DNA from: Chitinophagaceae bacterium | GTDB taxonomy: Bacteria; Bacteroidota; Bacteroidia; Chitinophagales; Chitinophagaceae | NCBI GenBank assembly: GCA_019747705.1 | Contig: JAIEQM010000031.1 | Span: 59,264-123,263, forward strand | Reading direction: 5' to 3' | Length of the DNA stretch: 64,000 nucleotides | Shown here: positions 1 to 9,283 of the stretch, piece by piece | Numbering within the stretch: the stretch's first letter is position 1 | Layout: every line of letters starts with the position of its first letter | The notes under the pieces: model-generated | What the model saw: the letters and a program-made list of their open reading frames with translations, nothing else | Databases searched by the model: none | What the model was told of the DNA's origin: nothing | Translations under genes and position numbers: made by a program

Positions 1-661
1 CCAGCATAAGTGTAAATACAAGTTCACCAAACATACCCTGTGCCAATGCCTGGGCAAATATCATAACAATACCACCCAGTAAAAAAGCTTTCCTGTTTTT
101 AGCGTCAGAAAAGAAGGTGTAAATAACTCCAACATATAAGAGTTTACCAAATAAGTAAGCAATATACTTTAGCTCGCCGGGTATAAATATTTGCAATGCG
201 CCGGAAACTGTTCCAATGATAATTAATAAAACTCCCAGGTTTCCTTTCCCCTTCAGGTATTGCTGCGATTTGTAAATGGATTCCCTTAATATTTTTGCAG
301 CATTCAGATGCCTGTTCAGGGGTAGTTTTAACCCCAGAATCATGCTTATAATTGCCGGCAATACAAAAGAAAAATATTCTTCTGATGAAATACCCATATC
401 ATATTTTAAGGCAATAACAATATAATCGTTATTGTAAAACCTGTAAACAATCATAGGCATAATTAAACACTGAAAAACAGCAAGCAGGATAGTAATATCA
501 AACAAGTTATAACCCTTACCAATGGAGTCAATAAAACTGATTGCCATGTATACTGCAATACCAACAGAAACGATTTCATAAGCACTGAAAGAGCCAAGCA
601 TGCTGAAACCAAGTGCTCCAAGTAATGAAAGTATTATTATAAATAGCCTCCGCAGGTTCAT
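1..661 (-). CDS. Partial polytopic membrane protein, O-antigen polymerase-like
   Basis: The frame opens with ATG at 661-659, overlapping the TGA of the preceding glycosyltransferase in an ATGA junction. It stays open for 220 codons and runs off the left edge, so the C-terminal part is missing. Several hydrophobic segments are visible, including residues about 4-22, 26-44, 52-75 and 95-115, with short polar loops. Large multi-spanning proteins at this place in a polysaccharide operon are usually repeat-unit polymerases (Wzy) or ligases. I see no diagnostic motif, so the polymerase call rests on topology and context. A Wzx-like flippase is less likely because long loops are present. Confidence 0.6.
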   Translation of the reverse strand, partial: MNLRRLFIIILSLLGALGFSMLGSFSAYEIVSVGIAVYMAISFIDSIGKGYNLFDITILLAVFQCLIMPMIVYRFYNNDYIVIALKYDMGISSEEYFSFVLPAIISMILGLKLPLNRHLNAAKILRESIYKSQQYLKGKGNLGVLLIIIGTVSGALQIFIPGELKYIAYLFGKLLYVGVIYTFFSDAKNRKAFLLGGIVMIFAQALAQGMFGELVFTLML

Positions 662-1812
662 ACAATTGATTCTATGGCTTCTGCAATGTTTTTAAATGAG
701 TAGTTCATAATACTTTTTTGTATCATTTTCTCTTTATATACAATTTCTTTTTTTGCAAATTTCATCATGATATTAATAAGTTCGGCCTTGTTGTTATTTT
801 TAAATACATGGCCTCCTGTTTCGTGTCCAATATCTGCTGCACAACCACAACGATCACTTATTATTACAGGGCGGCCAGATGCCATTGCTTCATTTACACT
901 TAATCCCCATGTTTCGCCTGGCCCCTGCGAGGGAAGCACAAATACATTGCCAAGACGGTAAACCAACGGCATCATCAGTTGATTACAGAAACCTGTGAAA
1001 ATAATATGTTTATCGCCGCAGGCGAGTTGTTTTAGTTCCTCTTCCATTACACCAGTGCCTGTAATAATCAGGCGTGTATTGTCCTGTTTCATTTCTATAA
1101 AACACTCTATAAGAAATTGTACGTTTTTTTTGGATTCCAGCTTGCCTGCAAATAAAAAAACAGTTGTATCAGCAGGTATATCGAGCTCATTGCGCCATTT
1201 CGCCGCTTTCAGTTCAAGACTTCCGTCGTCATCTGCAAACCGGCTGTTATCAATTGCATGCGGGGCATATCTTAGTTTTGAACCTGTAACACCATGCTGA
1301 AGGAAATATTGTTTATTTGATTCACCCGTATATAAAGCAACACTAATATTCCTGTAAACCCATTTCAGGAATATCCTCCTTGCGATCTTCTTCATAGAGA
1401 ACCCCGAAGGTTCGTCAAGCAATGTTGAATCTCCCCGAAATAAAACTTTTGTTTTACCGCTGAAAAAACGGATGGCTTTTAAATGGCTTTCAAAACTCCA
1501 TCCATAAATCATTACCGCATCTGGTTGATAATATTGAACCCGCTCAATCAGGTTTTGGTTAACGATTCCTTTAAAGTGGCCCGCTCCGGGGTTTATGGAA
1601 ATGTTTTCAAGAAACTCTTTTTCATAGCCATCCAGCAAAGGAATATCCCACGTAAAAGTAGTTTTAAAATCCGGGTCATAAACATTTCCATTTTTTGTTT
1701 GCCCCCATGTATAAAAAACTTTCAGCTCGATTTTTCTTCGTTCCGTTAATAACCTGAACAAAGGCGCATTGTACTGAACAGGGTGTGATGTAATAATCGC
1801 CAGTTTCTTCAA
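658..1812 (-). CDS. GT4-family glycosyltransferase (paralogue of next gene)
   Basis: The protein has 384 residues, normal for a GT-B glycosyltransferase. It starts MKKLAIITSHPVQYNAPLF. The C-terminal Rossmann half has the donor-site pattern FLFAGKLESKKN (about residue 220) and GETWGLSVNEAMASGRPVI (about 300), with the conserved Glu of the E-x7-E motif. It should transfer a sugar from an NDP donor to the growing repeat unit at the cytoplasmic membrane face; sugar and linkage cannot be read. It overlaps its upstream neighbour by 4 bases and is plainly its paralogue. Confidence 0.87.
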   Translation of the reverse strand: MKKLAIITSHPVQYNAPLFRLLTERRKIELKVFYTWGQTKNGNVYDPDFKTTFTWDIPLLDGYEKEFLENISINPGAGHFKGIVNQNLIERVQYYQPDAVMIYGWSFESHLKAIRFFSGKTKVLFRGDSTLLDEPSGFSMKKIARRIFLKWVYRNISVALYTGESNKQYFLQHGVTGSKLRYAPHAIDNSRFADDDGSLELKAAKWRNELDIPADTTVFLFAGKLESKKNVQFLIECFIEMKQDNTRLIITGTGVMEEELKQLACGDKHIIFTGFCNQLMMPLVYRLGNVFVLPSQGPGETWGLSVNEAMASGRPVIISDRCGCAADIGHETGGHVFKNNNKAELINIMMKFAKKEIVYKEKMIQKSIMNYSFKNIAEAIESIV

Positions 1813-2960
1813 CGCAATACCTCCTCTTCAATGGCATCTGCTATCCACTGCAATGAATAATGACAGATATGATTGAAAGCTTGTTTGCCCAATTCCATCG
1901 CATGTTTTTTACTTGAGAACTGTTGCATACTTTTTAACAGATCATCTTCATTTCCGCTCTTAAACACAAAACCGGTTTTTTGCTGTATAATAAGGTCAGG
2001 AGCGCAACCACATTGATCACTGATCAATGCCGGCCTTCTGCAAGCCATAGCTTCATTTACACCTAAACCCCATGTTTCATTTTTACTCGTTAAAACAAAT
2101 ACATCTCCAGTGCGGTATACCCATGGCATGTCTGATTGATTCCTGAACGGTTGAAAAAGAATGCGCTGATCATCTTTTGCTAACTCCTTCAATTGTTTTT
2201 CCTGCCGGCCATTACCATACAAAAGTAAACGGTATTGTGATCCCGCTAATTTTTTAAAGGCATTTATAAGCAAATCCAGTTGTTTAAGTTCATAAAATTT
2301 ACCGGCATATAAAAACACAATAGCCTCTTCAGGTATATTCAATTGTTGTCGTTCATCTGCAGCACGTTGTTCCCACTGATCAGCATGTGTCGTGAAACGG
2401 TCATTATCCACTGCATGCGGTGCAGCAACAAGCTGTTGCTCCATCATTCCATATTTTACTAAATATTCTTTATTATGTTTACCCACATAAAAAGCAATAT
2501 CCACTTTTCTGTACACCCATTTCAAAAGGAATGTTTTAAAAAAAGAATAAATGCCGACTCTATTATTTAGCAAATGCGAATCGCCCCTGAAAAATAATTT
2601 TGTATTGCCTCCCAACCGTTGCATGATGTTCAAATGACTGAACACGCTCCAGCGGTAAATCAATACCGCATTGAACTGTTCTTTTTTTAATTGCTGAATA
2701 AAGCCCGGGTTGATAATCCCAAAAAACCTGTTTGAATCAGGATGCTTTGATGTATTCTTTACAAATATATAATCATAACCTTCCAGCAAAGGGATATCCC
2801 AACTGCGTTGCATAGCAAACTTTGCATCGTACACTTCTTTTTCCGATTGACCCCAGGTGTAAAATACTTTTACTGCAATTTTCTTTCGTTTACTTAATAA
2901 ACGGAATAAAGGAGCATTGTATTGAATAGGATGTGAGGTAATGATGGCTAATTTCTTCAC
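1809..2960 (-). CDS. GT4-family glycosyltransferase (tandem paralogue)
   Basis: The protein has 383 residues and nearly the same N-terminus as the following gene (MKKLAIITSHPIQYNAPLF), with the same downstream landmarks: FYTWGQ, SWDIPLLEGY, APHAVDN, FLYAGKF and NETWGLGVNEAMACRRPAL. It is a retaining GT-B enzyme by family rules, with the donor-binding Glu-rich segment near residue 300. Start and stop overlap the neighbours by 4 bases, indicating translational coupling. The pair looks like a local duplication followed by divergence, so the two enzymes may add related sugars or successive residues. Confidence 0.87.
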   Translation of the reverse strand: MKKLAIITSHPIQYNAPLFRLLSKRKKIAVKVFYTWGQSEKEVYDAKFAMQRSWDIPLLEGYDYIFVKNTSKHPDSNRFFGIINPGFIQQLKKEQFNAVLIYRWSVFSHLNIMQRLGGNTKLFFRGDSHLLNNRVGIYSFFKTFLLKWVYRKVDIAFYVGKHNKEYLVKYGMMEQQLVAAPHAVDNDRFTTHADQWEQRAADERQQLNIPEEAIVFLYAGKFYELKQLDLLINAFKKLAGSQYRLLLYGNGRQEKQLKELAKDDQRILFQPFRNQSDMPWVYRTGDVFVLTSKNETWGLGVNEAMACRRPALISDQCGCAPDLIIQQKTGFVFKSGNEDDLLKSMQQFSSKKHAMELGKQAFNHICHYSLQWIADAIEEEVLR

Positions 2961-4225
2961 TTAACAGAATCAAGTAATGATACAAGTTTCCTGGTTACTT
3001 CTTTTGCAGAGTATTGATTAAAAAGTTTCATATCCACCTGTTCGGGTTGATAGCTGCTCTCAAACAAAAAAAAATCATCAAAGACCCGGCAAAATTGCTG
3101 CCTGATGTCTGCTATAGCTTCTTTTCCGTTAAAAGCCAATACTCTTCCTGCGTTAGTTGATCGTACAATATGCACAGCAGTACTTTGCATATGTAATACA
3201 GCAAGGATAGGTTTTTTACTTAACACACCCTGGTATGTTTTGGAAGGAGTGTAATGCGGCTCTGTACTTCCCAGGATAAATACAGCATCGGCAGCATCAA
3301 GATGAATTAATACATCCAGGTATGGAATCCTTTTGGGGTATTCAAATACAACTGTTTGCCACAATCCATATTTTTCTGCCAGTGGTTTTATATTATGACC
3401 CATCGCATCATGTGTTGTTTTACCTGTTCCAATAAAGTGAAACTCCACTTCACGAAACTGTTTCTGATTGGCAGCAATTGATTGAAAGATGGCTTCAAGT
3501 GGTTCGTACGCTTTAGGCAACATGGCTCCTGCATAAACGAGTTGCAGTTTCTGATTTTTTTGAAAAAGGTAAGGTTGTAATTTCAGTGTTTTTAACACTT
3601 CATGATCTGCTGCTTCACCGCCATAAGGCATGGCCCCAACTACACAGCTTTTTTTTAATGAAGGATTTCGTTCAAGCACCGCAGTAAAATAACCTTCCGC
3701 CACACCAGTAATCATTGCTGCATCTTTCACAGCTTTCGGTTCCAGCCATTTTGCAAGTTTTGTGCTGAACCAATGACGTGAAAACAATTTATCTGATCCC
3801 GGAAACTGATGCAACCACGGATCAATATAATCAATCCCATACAGTACCCCTGTTTTGCGGTGCAGGTAAGTACCAATTAAAGAAACATAAAAGGAGGGGA
3901 TAGTGATATATACAAAATCAATTTTCTCTTGTTTTACAAGTTCGAGTGCTTTTTTCCGTAATTGAAAAAAACCTCTCAATCCTATATCGCCTATCAACCT
4001 TGGCTTGCTAACAGCATATGCCTTTACTTTTTCAATGCGCTGATTAACAGGTAATAATTTTTGCAGATTCCGGTCTAATGATTCTTCATAATAAGCCTCG
4101 TCAACTGTAAGAATAATTGGTTCCCATCCAAAAGCCGGTAAATGTTGAGCAAACAGCCTGCTACGGTGCACTGCAGCAAGATTGGATGGAGGATAATGAG
4201 GTGAAATGATGAGAATTTTTTTCAC
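2957..4225 (-). CDS. Glycosyltransferase, GT-B fold (GT4-like)
   Basis: The conserved start is VKKILIISPHYPPSN, which fits a GTG codon at 4225-4223, one base after the TAA of the upstream methyltransferase. An ATG at 4270 would add 15 residues with no family resemblance and force a 44-base overlap, so I prefer GTG. The C-terminal domain shows LVYAGAMLPKAYEP (about residue 255) and TPSKTYQGVLSKKPILAVL (about 350), a typical nucleotide-sugar site. It is probably a cytoplasmic, membrane-associated transferase of the repeat-unit pathway. The acceptor is unknown. Confidence 0.82.
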   Translation of the reverse strand: MKKILIISPHYPPSNLAAVHRSRLFAQHLPAFGWEPIILTVDEAYYEESLDRNLQKLLPVNQRIEKVKAYAVSKPRLIGDIGLRGFFQLRKKALELVKQEKIDFVYITIPSFYVSLIGTYLHRKTGVLYGIDYIDPWLHQFPGSDKLFSRHWFSTKLAKWLEPKAVKDAAMITGVAEGYFTAVLERNPSLKKSCVVGAMPYGGEAADHEVLKTLKLQPYLFQKNQKLQLVYAGAMLPKAYEPLEAIFQSIAANQKQFREVEFHFIGTGKTTHDAMGHNIKPLAEKYGLWQTVVFEYPKRIPYLDVLIHLDAADAVFILGSTEPHYTPSKTYQGVLSKKPILAVLHMQSTAVHIVRSTNAGRVLAFNGKEAIADIRQQFCRVFDDFFLFESSYQPEQVDMKLFNQYSAKEVTRKLVSLLDSVK

Positions 4226-4226
4226 A

Positions 4227-4910
4227 TTAAACACGTTTGAAAAAAAGCAAATTTTCACAATGGGTTTCATTGGTAGCTTTTAATTTCTCAGTAAACCGTT
4301 CATCGTATTGATAGCCCAGTTGTTTAAATTTTGAAATCCAGTAACCGGGTAATTGCTCATTAAAATGACCATGACCACCCTGTCCCGGTTTTGCAGCAGA
4401 GATTAAAATATTTGATGAATGATTTGTAAGCGTCTTCAGAAATGCGGTCTCATAATCGGGATGAATATGTTCAATTACTTCAAAGCACCAAACAAGATCA
4501 AATATCCTGTTTAAATTCAATTCCTTATTCAGGTTATACTTTACAATTTTTTCTTTAACTCCGGATTGCGAAATTGCGATATTCGAGTTTTCAATGCCAA
4601 CAGCATCAATCCCTTTGCTTAAATAATATTGAAGCGATAATCCAATACCACATCCCACATCCAAAACAGACAATGGCTTTACTTCCGTAGTGACAATGTC
4701 AAGTACTTTCTCTGGAAACAAAGAGCACATGAACAGATCTTTTTTAGAGGTAAATGTGCTGTCTTTTCTTAATACTATATAAAACCTTTCTGCTTTTTCT
4801 TTAACAATTTGGATTAACCTGTTTAAGATCAGCACACTGGCTGATGTGCCAGGCAATTTGTTTCTTTCCCGCTCAATAACTCTTTTAATTCTTACAAGCA
4901 TGTTATTCAC
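4227..4910 (-). CDS. Class I SAM-dependent methyltransferase
   Basis: The protein has 227 residues. Motif I is VLDVGCGIGLSLQYYL (about residues 78-93), and a second acidic residue follows in VGIEN. The segment FDLVWCFEVIEHIHPDYE is the usual motif of Methyltransf_11/23 enzymes. It likely methylates a sugar or glycan intermediate, as small methyltransferases in such loci often do. It overlaps the upstream gene by 8 bases. The product could equally act on a lipid carrier or cap the chain end; the sequence does not decide. Confidence 0.8.
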   Translation of the reverse strand: MNNMLVRIKRVIERERNKLPGTSASVLILNRLIQIVKEKAERFYIVLRKDSTFTSKKDLFMCSLFPEKVLDIVTTEVKPLSVLDVGCGIGLSLQYYLSKGIDAVGIENSNIAISQSGVKEKIVKYNLNKELNLNRIFDLVWCFEVIEHIHPDYETAFLKTLTNHSSNILISAAKPGQGGHGHFNEQLPGYWISKFKQLGYQYDERFTEKLKATNETHCENLLFFKRV

Positions 4911-5847
4911 TTTTAAAAATATACTTTCCTGTTTTTTTTACTTTCTTATATATAATTCTAAGGTAATACTCTCCAATTGGCCGGATTTTTCGTGTAACAC
5001 GTAATACTGAACCAAAACAAATACGTTGATAATAATAGTTTTCAAAAAAAAGAAGAATATCACTTCCTGACATCTTGTTTAAATAGGGTACTCTTAATGC
5101 TCCTGCCCAGTGTATCAGTAATGGAAACCTGGTGCCCTTCTTAACAGCGTCAAGCTGTATTTCTTTTAATTCGTCAGCTTCACTCCATAACATATATTTA
5201 TATGTTGCATTAACTTTGATTTTACCGGTTTCGCTAAAAACTGGTAGTAAATAATTTAACATTGACTGATCCACTAATGGAAAAACTGCAAGATCCTTCC
5301 AATAAGGAAACTGTTCATAATTAAAAAAAGAAGCAAAATCATCTTTTGAAAACTTACCCCCCCTAACTAACAACTGTCCTGCGTTAAAGAAGTATCCAGG
5401 ATATTTATACTTTTCGTTTCGTTGTTCTGCCTTTTTAACATCAAAATAAATTCTTTGCACCCATTCAGCATAAGGGTCGATTTCCGCTTCCGGAGAAACT
5501 ACTACATCGGCATTTCTGGTAAGCATTTCAAGTTTTTCAAGCAGCTTTCCTATAAATACAATATCAGAGTCAAGAACTAAAAAAAAATCATTTTTAAAGC
5601 GCTCATCTGTATAAAAAAAAATTTTGGCAGCAGACCATCCAAATTTTTTTACACTGAAGTCAACTAGCTGAACATTCCATTTTGTTTCAATTTCTTTTGT
5701 GGAAAATTTTCCATTCAGTTCGTCCTTTAATAAAAGGATTTCAACATCAGGATAATAGTATCGGATACTTGCAATACAAATTCTGCAAAACCAGACATCT
5801 TTTTTATTAACAGCAATTGCGACTCTTAGGCCCGTTATTTCTCCCAT
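4903..5847 (-). CDS. Putative GT-A fold glycosyltransferase
   Basis: The protein has 314 residues. The N-terminal half reads like a GT-A domain: LRVAIAVNKKDVWFCRICIASIRYYYPD, then FFLVLDSDIVFIGKLLEKLE, where DSD (about residue 93) would be the metal-binding DxD motif. A late segment LIHWAGALRVPY resembles the His-Trp-Ala signature of GT8-like enzymes. The C-terminus is strongly basic, suggesting membrane contact. It overlaps its upstream neighbour by 13 bases. I call the fold with moderate confidence and make no substrate claim. Confidence 0.65.
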   Translation of the reverse strand: MGEITGLRVAIAVNKKDVWFCRICIASIRYYYPDVEILLLKDELNGKFSTKEIETKWNVQLVDFSVKKFGWSAAKIFFYTDERFKNDFFLVLDSDIVFIGKLLEKLEMLTRNADVVVSPEAEIDPYAEWVQRIYFDVKKAEQRNEKYKYPGYFFNAGQLLVRGGKFSKDDFASFFNYEQFPYWKDLAVFPLVDQSMLNYLLPVFSETGKIKVNATYKYMLWSEADELKEIQLDAVKKGTRFPLLIHWAGALRVPYLNKMSGSDILLFFENYYYQRICFGSVLRVTRKIRPIGEYYLRIIYKKVKKTGKYIFKSE

Positions 5848-7028
5848 ACTTGAATTAGTTCTTGTGAATTAGTTTCCCAATTGTATGCTTTACCAGCTTT
5901 GAATCTGTTTACCCTATCATGTCTTATCTTTTTTTTTAAATTAACAAGGTGTAACAGGGATTCTCTTAAGTTTTCCGTTGTATACCCGGTAAAATGAAAT
6001 TGCAATTCACTAGTGCTCAGAAAATTTAGATGTGCTTTTGTTTTTGTAGCCAGAATATAAAGCCCCGCCTGTGCATACGCAATTATTTTATTGGTAAGGG
6101 CAAGCTCCCGGTTTCTGTCAACGGGAATATCTGGCGCAACACCTATATCAAATTCCGATAAAAAAGAATGCAGTTCTTTTTGTGGTTTGGGTTTATGTAA
6201 AATAATACCTGTGTTATTCCTAAGTGACTGCTGATCAAACCGAGATTTCAGGTTGCCAACTAAATGCAACTCTACAAAAGGATAAAGTTCATTTACTGCA
6301 GGTATAAGGTTTTCCAAACCCCTGTTGATATCAATATTTTGTGAAAACCAAATCAATTGAAGTGGTGTTTTCTCTATTTGTAAAGGAGGTAAAAACTCGC
6401 TGCTTTCAAACCCATTTAACAGAGTTATCTGTTGCCCCTTTAATGCCGGAAAATCATTATGAACCTCTTTCATGATTAATGGTGCTGCGTAAGAACAATA
6501 ATTCGCCTTCGTCAATACGGTTTTCATGAGTAATCTCACACTTTCAGCCATTTTATCACTCTTAGCTTCACCCGGGTGATAATCCTCTACATCAATTCCT
6601 AGCCTGGCACGTGTTCGTTGAGATGCCTGTAAAGCAGGGTAAAAGGCAGCAGGATTATGTGCAATAACCCAATGAAAGTCATCAGGAATTTTTTTGATCG
6701 CTTCCTGTAATAAGAAGGATCGCTTTCCAACTGAAATCGAAAGCATGGATACTGATAATAAATTACGGGGAAGTGTTCTATAAAGTTTTTCGAGTACAGA
6801 ACTAAATAACCAGGGCAAAAATGGATTCCTAGTTGCCGAAAGCCGGATAAAATTTACAGTAGAAAAACCTGACTGCAATTCAGCATCCAATCTGTCGCTC
6901 CAGTTGCCCAATTGAAATAAAATAACTGTAGATTGGTAGCCATTTTGTTGAGCTAGCCTCAGCTCCTTTACTAATCTTGGATTTGTACTGAGATTATTGC
7001 TTGTAATAAAAAGTATTTTCTGGCTCAA
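5835..7028 (-). CDS. Glycosyltransferase, GT-B fold
   Basis: The protein has 397 residues. It starts MSQKILFITSNNLSTNPRLVKEL, typical of GT4-like proteins that sense two sides of a Rossmann cleft. The C-terminal half shows LQLIWFSQNIDINRGLENLI, a VGNLK strand and a long helix-rich end with NKIIAYAQAGLYILATKT. The usual E-x7-E is poorly conserved, so the subfamily is uncertain. A 116-base spacer precedes it, unlike most neighbours, which may reflect an internal promoter or a lost gene. Glycosyltransferase activity is inferred from fold and context. Confidence 0.72.
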   Translation of the reverse strand: MSQKILFITSNNLSTNPRLVKELRLAQQNGYQSTVILFQLGNWSDRLDAELQSGFSTVNFIRLSATRNPFLPWLFSSVLEKLYRTLPRNLLSVSMLSISVGKRSFLLQEAIKKIPDDFHWVIAHNPAAFYPALQASQRTRARLGIDVEDYHPGEAKSDKMAESVRLLMKTVLTKANYCSYAAPLIMKEVHNDFPALKGQQITLLNGFESSEFLPPLQIEKTPLQLIWFSQNIDINRGLENLIPAVNELYPFVELHLVGNLKSRFDQQSLRNNTGIILHKPKPQKELHSFLSEFDIGVAPDIPVDRNRELALTNKIIAYAQAGLYILATKTKAHLNFLSTSELQFHFTGYTTENLRESLLHLVNLKKKIRHDRVNRFKAGKAYNWETNSQELIQVWEK

Positions 7029-7144
7029 TGGTTTTGTTTTGCTGAATATGAATTTGATTATACTTATTAATCTGAATAAAAAATGTCTTACTGTTTACAT
7101 GCTCTATTACATTATTATGTTCTTTCTTTTGCAATCTCTTTAAG

Positions 7145-8437
7145 TCAGTCTACCCGGTTATCCATTACTTTTTCATATACTTCAAGCTGATCACTTATAA
7201 ACTGTTCCTCCCTTTTCATAAACAGTTCCCTGCAGTCCTTATTGATTTCAGCATTTTCATTCTTCATCCTTTTTATTGCTTCAACAGCCGCAACAGTATT
7301 ATTCCATGTGTAACTAACCACATGTTCCGGAAATTCAGCAGCAAATTCTAGTGGGCCGCCAATATCGGGAGCAATCACTTTTTTGCCGTTCAGTACCGCT
7401 TCAAGTAAAACAATTGGGCCGGTTTCAATAAAAAAGGAAGGAATCAGGAGGCAGTCAATTTCATTAAAAAAATCCCCCTTATTATCATGGCCAATTGAAT
7501 CAAGCAGAACGATTTCTGTTTCACACTCACTGATAATTTTTTTCAGTTTTTTAACTGAGGACTGGAAACTGTTTTGAAGCGGTATACCCAATACAAAACG
7601 GATGCCCTGGATATCATGCACTTTTTTAATCAGTTGAAGCAGGAGGTCTGCACCTTTTTCAGGGGTGAGTCTTCCAAGATAGCCGATGCTGAAAGCTGCC
7701 CGCTTTTCTTTCTTTACAGGATTTGTGTATTCTTCCATGAGCAATGCCTGCCGCACAATATCTATCTTCTTTTCGTCAAAGCCGTTACTTACCAATTGCT
7801 TCTTTTGCCATTTGGATACACAGATAAATTGAACAGGTATTTTCTGTAGTTGTAACAGGCTATTTATTCTTTTGCTGTGATACTGATGCAAGGCATTACT
7901 TGCGCCGATGACAATGCTTTTCGAAAACTGGCAAATCATACATTTTGCTCCCACCATACCATCGCATGGATGTTGCCCGTTCTGTATCAAATCGCCTCTT
8001 ACGCAATAATGCTCCGGCACATGGCTGGTAAATACAAGCCCTTTGAATTGAAGGGCACATAGTTCAAAATGAACACGGTTAAAAAAAGTACTCAGCGTGT
8101 GAACATGAATTACATCGGGATCGAATTTTTCTAAAACTGGCAGTATATAGCCCCACCCTGCGCTTACTTTTTCCTGCTTTATCTCGGCAACGGATGATAC
8201 AAGCGATGGGAGAAAATAAACAGTAAACCCTGCTCCAGGTTTATTCTCAACTTTTACTTCTGTGCCATGTAACTGTTTGCCTTTGGTAATAAAAATTACC
8301 TCATGACCGAATTTGCATAGTCCGTGAATGAGCAGCTTTACATAATATTCAGTTCCACCAATCCCTGTAAAATGATTGTACTCTGAAATAATGGCAACCC
8401 TGAATAGCGTTCTCAAGGCTTGCCGATTTTTATACAT
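7145..8437 (-). CDS. GT4-family glycosyltransferase
   Basis: The protein has 430 residues. It shows the GT4 glycine loop GGTEYYVKLLIHGL (about residue 27), a mid-protein VIHVHTLSTFF strand, the phosphate-binding YLGRLTPEKGADLLLQL (about 252) and the donor site ETGPIVLLEAVLNGKKVIA (about 338). Residues about 140-170 contain four cysteines, HYC and CDG followed by CMIC, which could bind zinc; similar Cys inserts occur in some GT4 enzymes. The first 12 residues may be dispensable because the fold begins at FRVAIISEYN. The gene sits between two spacers of 116 and 36 bases. Confidence 0.85.
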   Translation of the reverse strand: MYKNRQALRTLFRVAIISEYNHFTGIGGTEYYVKLLIHGLCKFGHEVIFITKGKQLHGTEVKVENKPGAGFTVYFLPSLVSSVAEIKQEKVSAGWGYILPVLEKFDPDVIHVHTLSTFFNRVHFELCALQFKGLVFTSHVPEHYCVRGDLIQNGQHPCDGMVGAKCMICQFSKSIVIGASNALHQYHSKRINSLLQLQKIPVQFICVSKWQKKQLVSNGFDEKKIDIVRQALLMEEYTNPVKKEKRAAFSIGYLGRLTPEKGADLLLQLIKKVHDIQGIRFVLGIPLQNSFQSSVKKLKKIISECETEIVLLDSIGHDNKGDFFNEIDCLLIPSFFIETGPIVLLEAVLNGKKVIAPDIGGPLEFAAEFPEHVVSYTWNNTVAAVEAIKRMKNENAEINKDCRELFMKREEQFISDQLEVYEKVMDNRVD

Positions 8438-8473
8438 GAATAGATTGAACAGGCAGTTACATTCATATCCCGG

Positions 8474-9256
8474 TCATTTTTTACTCTCAATAAATTGCCC
8501 GTTTTCAACTTTTGCAAAAGCCACAGAAGTTCCTTTAATAAAATAAATGGGAGCCTTTTGCTGAAAAACTATTTTTTTCATGTAATCTGCAACCCCGTAT
8601 AAATGAGCATCATGCCATAAAATATAACCAGCAGTTTTCTTAAGTAACTGTAAAGCTTTCTGTGTGTCATTGGCAACATAATCTTCACTGTGTGCCCCGT
8701 CAATGAACACAAGGTCAATGGTTCCATAGTAAGGAGCAAAGTCAAATATTGCGGAATCGCCCCACAATTGCTCAATTTTGGTCTCCTCAGGTGTGGAAGA
8801 AAACCGCTCACCACTAACAACCTTCGAAGCCAGTTCAATATCAATATGGCCCGTTTGAAGTTTAGACTCCCTTGTATCAGGAGGCAAATTCAACGTGTAT
8901 ACTTTTCCGTCTTTGCCCGTATTAATTGCCATGGCTCTTGTAGTGCGGCCATCATAGGTGCCAATTTCAAAAACATGCTGTACCCCCCTGTCTTTCAAAA
9001 TAGAACAGATGGTTAGCAATTCAAACTCTGTGGTATTATGTTCATTTGCTTTCAAAGGCAAAACCGTTACTTCGAGTTGATCATCCGTCAGTAATTCTCT
9101 CAATTCAACATGATGATTGCCGTAAAATGGGTACTTGAGAGCAAAGAAAGCAGAGGATAATTTTGTACGGCTCGTCTTTGAAAAAGGATATTTAATAAGG
9201 TTGAGCAGCAGGCTGAACAAAGTTCCGAACGTATACCTTGTAATGGTTGATAACAT
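8474..9256 (-). CDS. Class I SAM-dependent methyltransferase (Methyltransf_24-like)
   Basis: The protein has 260 residues. Motif I is VFEIGTYDGRTTRAMA (about residues 97-112) and the acidic motif is IDLVFIDGAHSEDYV (about 175), the pattern of catechol-O-methyltransferase-like and TylF/cephalosporin-hydroxylase-like enzymes. The N-terminal 50 residues carry basic and hydrophobic stretches and may lie on the membrane. It probably methylates a hydroxyl on a sugar. It is followed by a GT2 gene after 27 bases in the same operon direction. Confidence 0.78.
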   Translation of the reverse strand: MLSTITRYTFGTLFSLLLNLIKYPFSKTSRTKLSSAFFALKYPFYGNHHVELRELLTDDQLEVTVLPLKANEHNTTEFELLTICSILKDRGVQHVFEIGTYDGRTTRAMAINTGKDGKVYTLNLPPDTRESKLQTGHIDIELASKVVSGERFSSTPEETKIEQLWGDSAIFDFAPYYGTIDLVFIDGAHSEDYVANDTQKALQLLKKTAGYILWHDAHLYGVADYMKKIVFQQKAPIYFIKGTSVAFAKVENGQFIESKK

Positions 9257-9283
9257 ATTACTCTTGAATTATTATTTGCGTGA

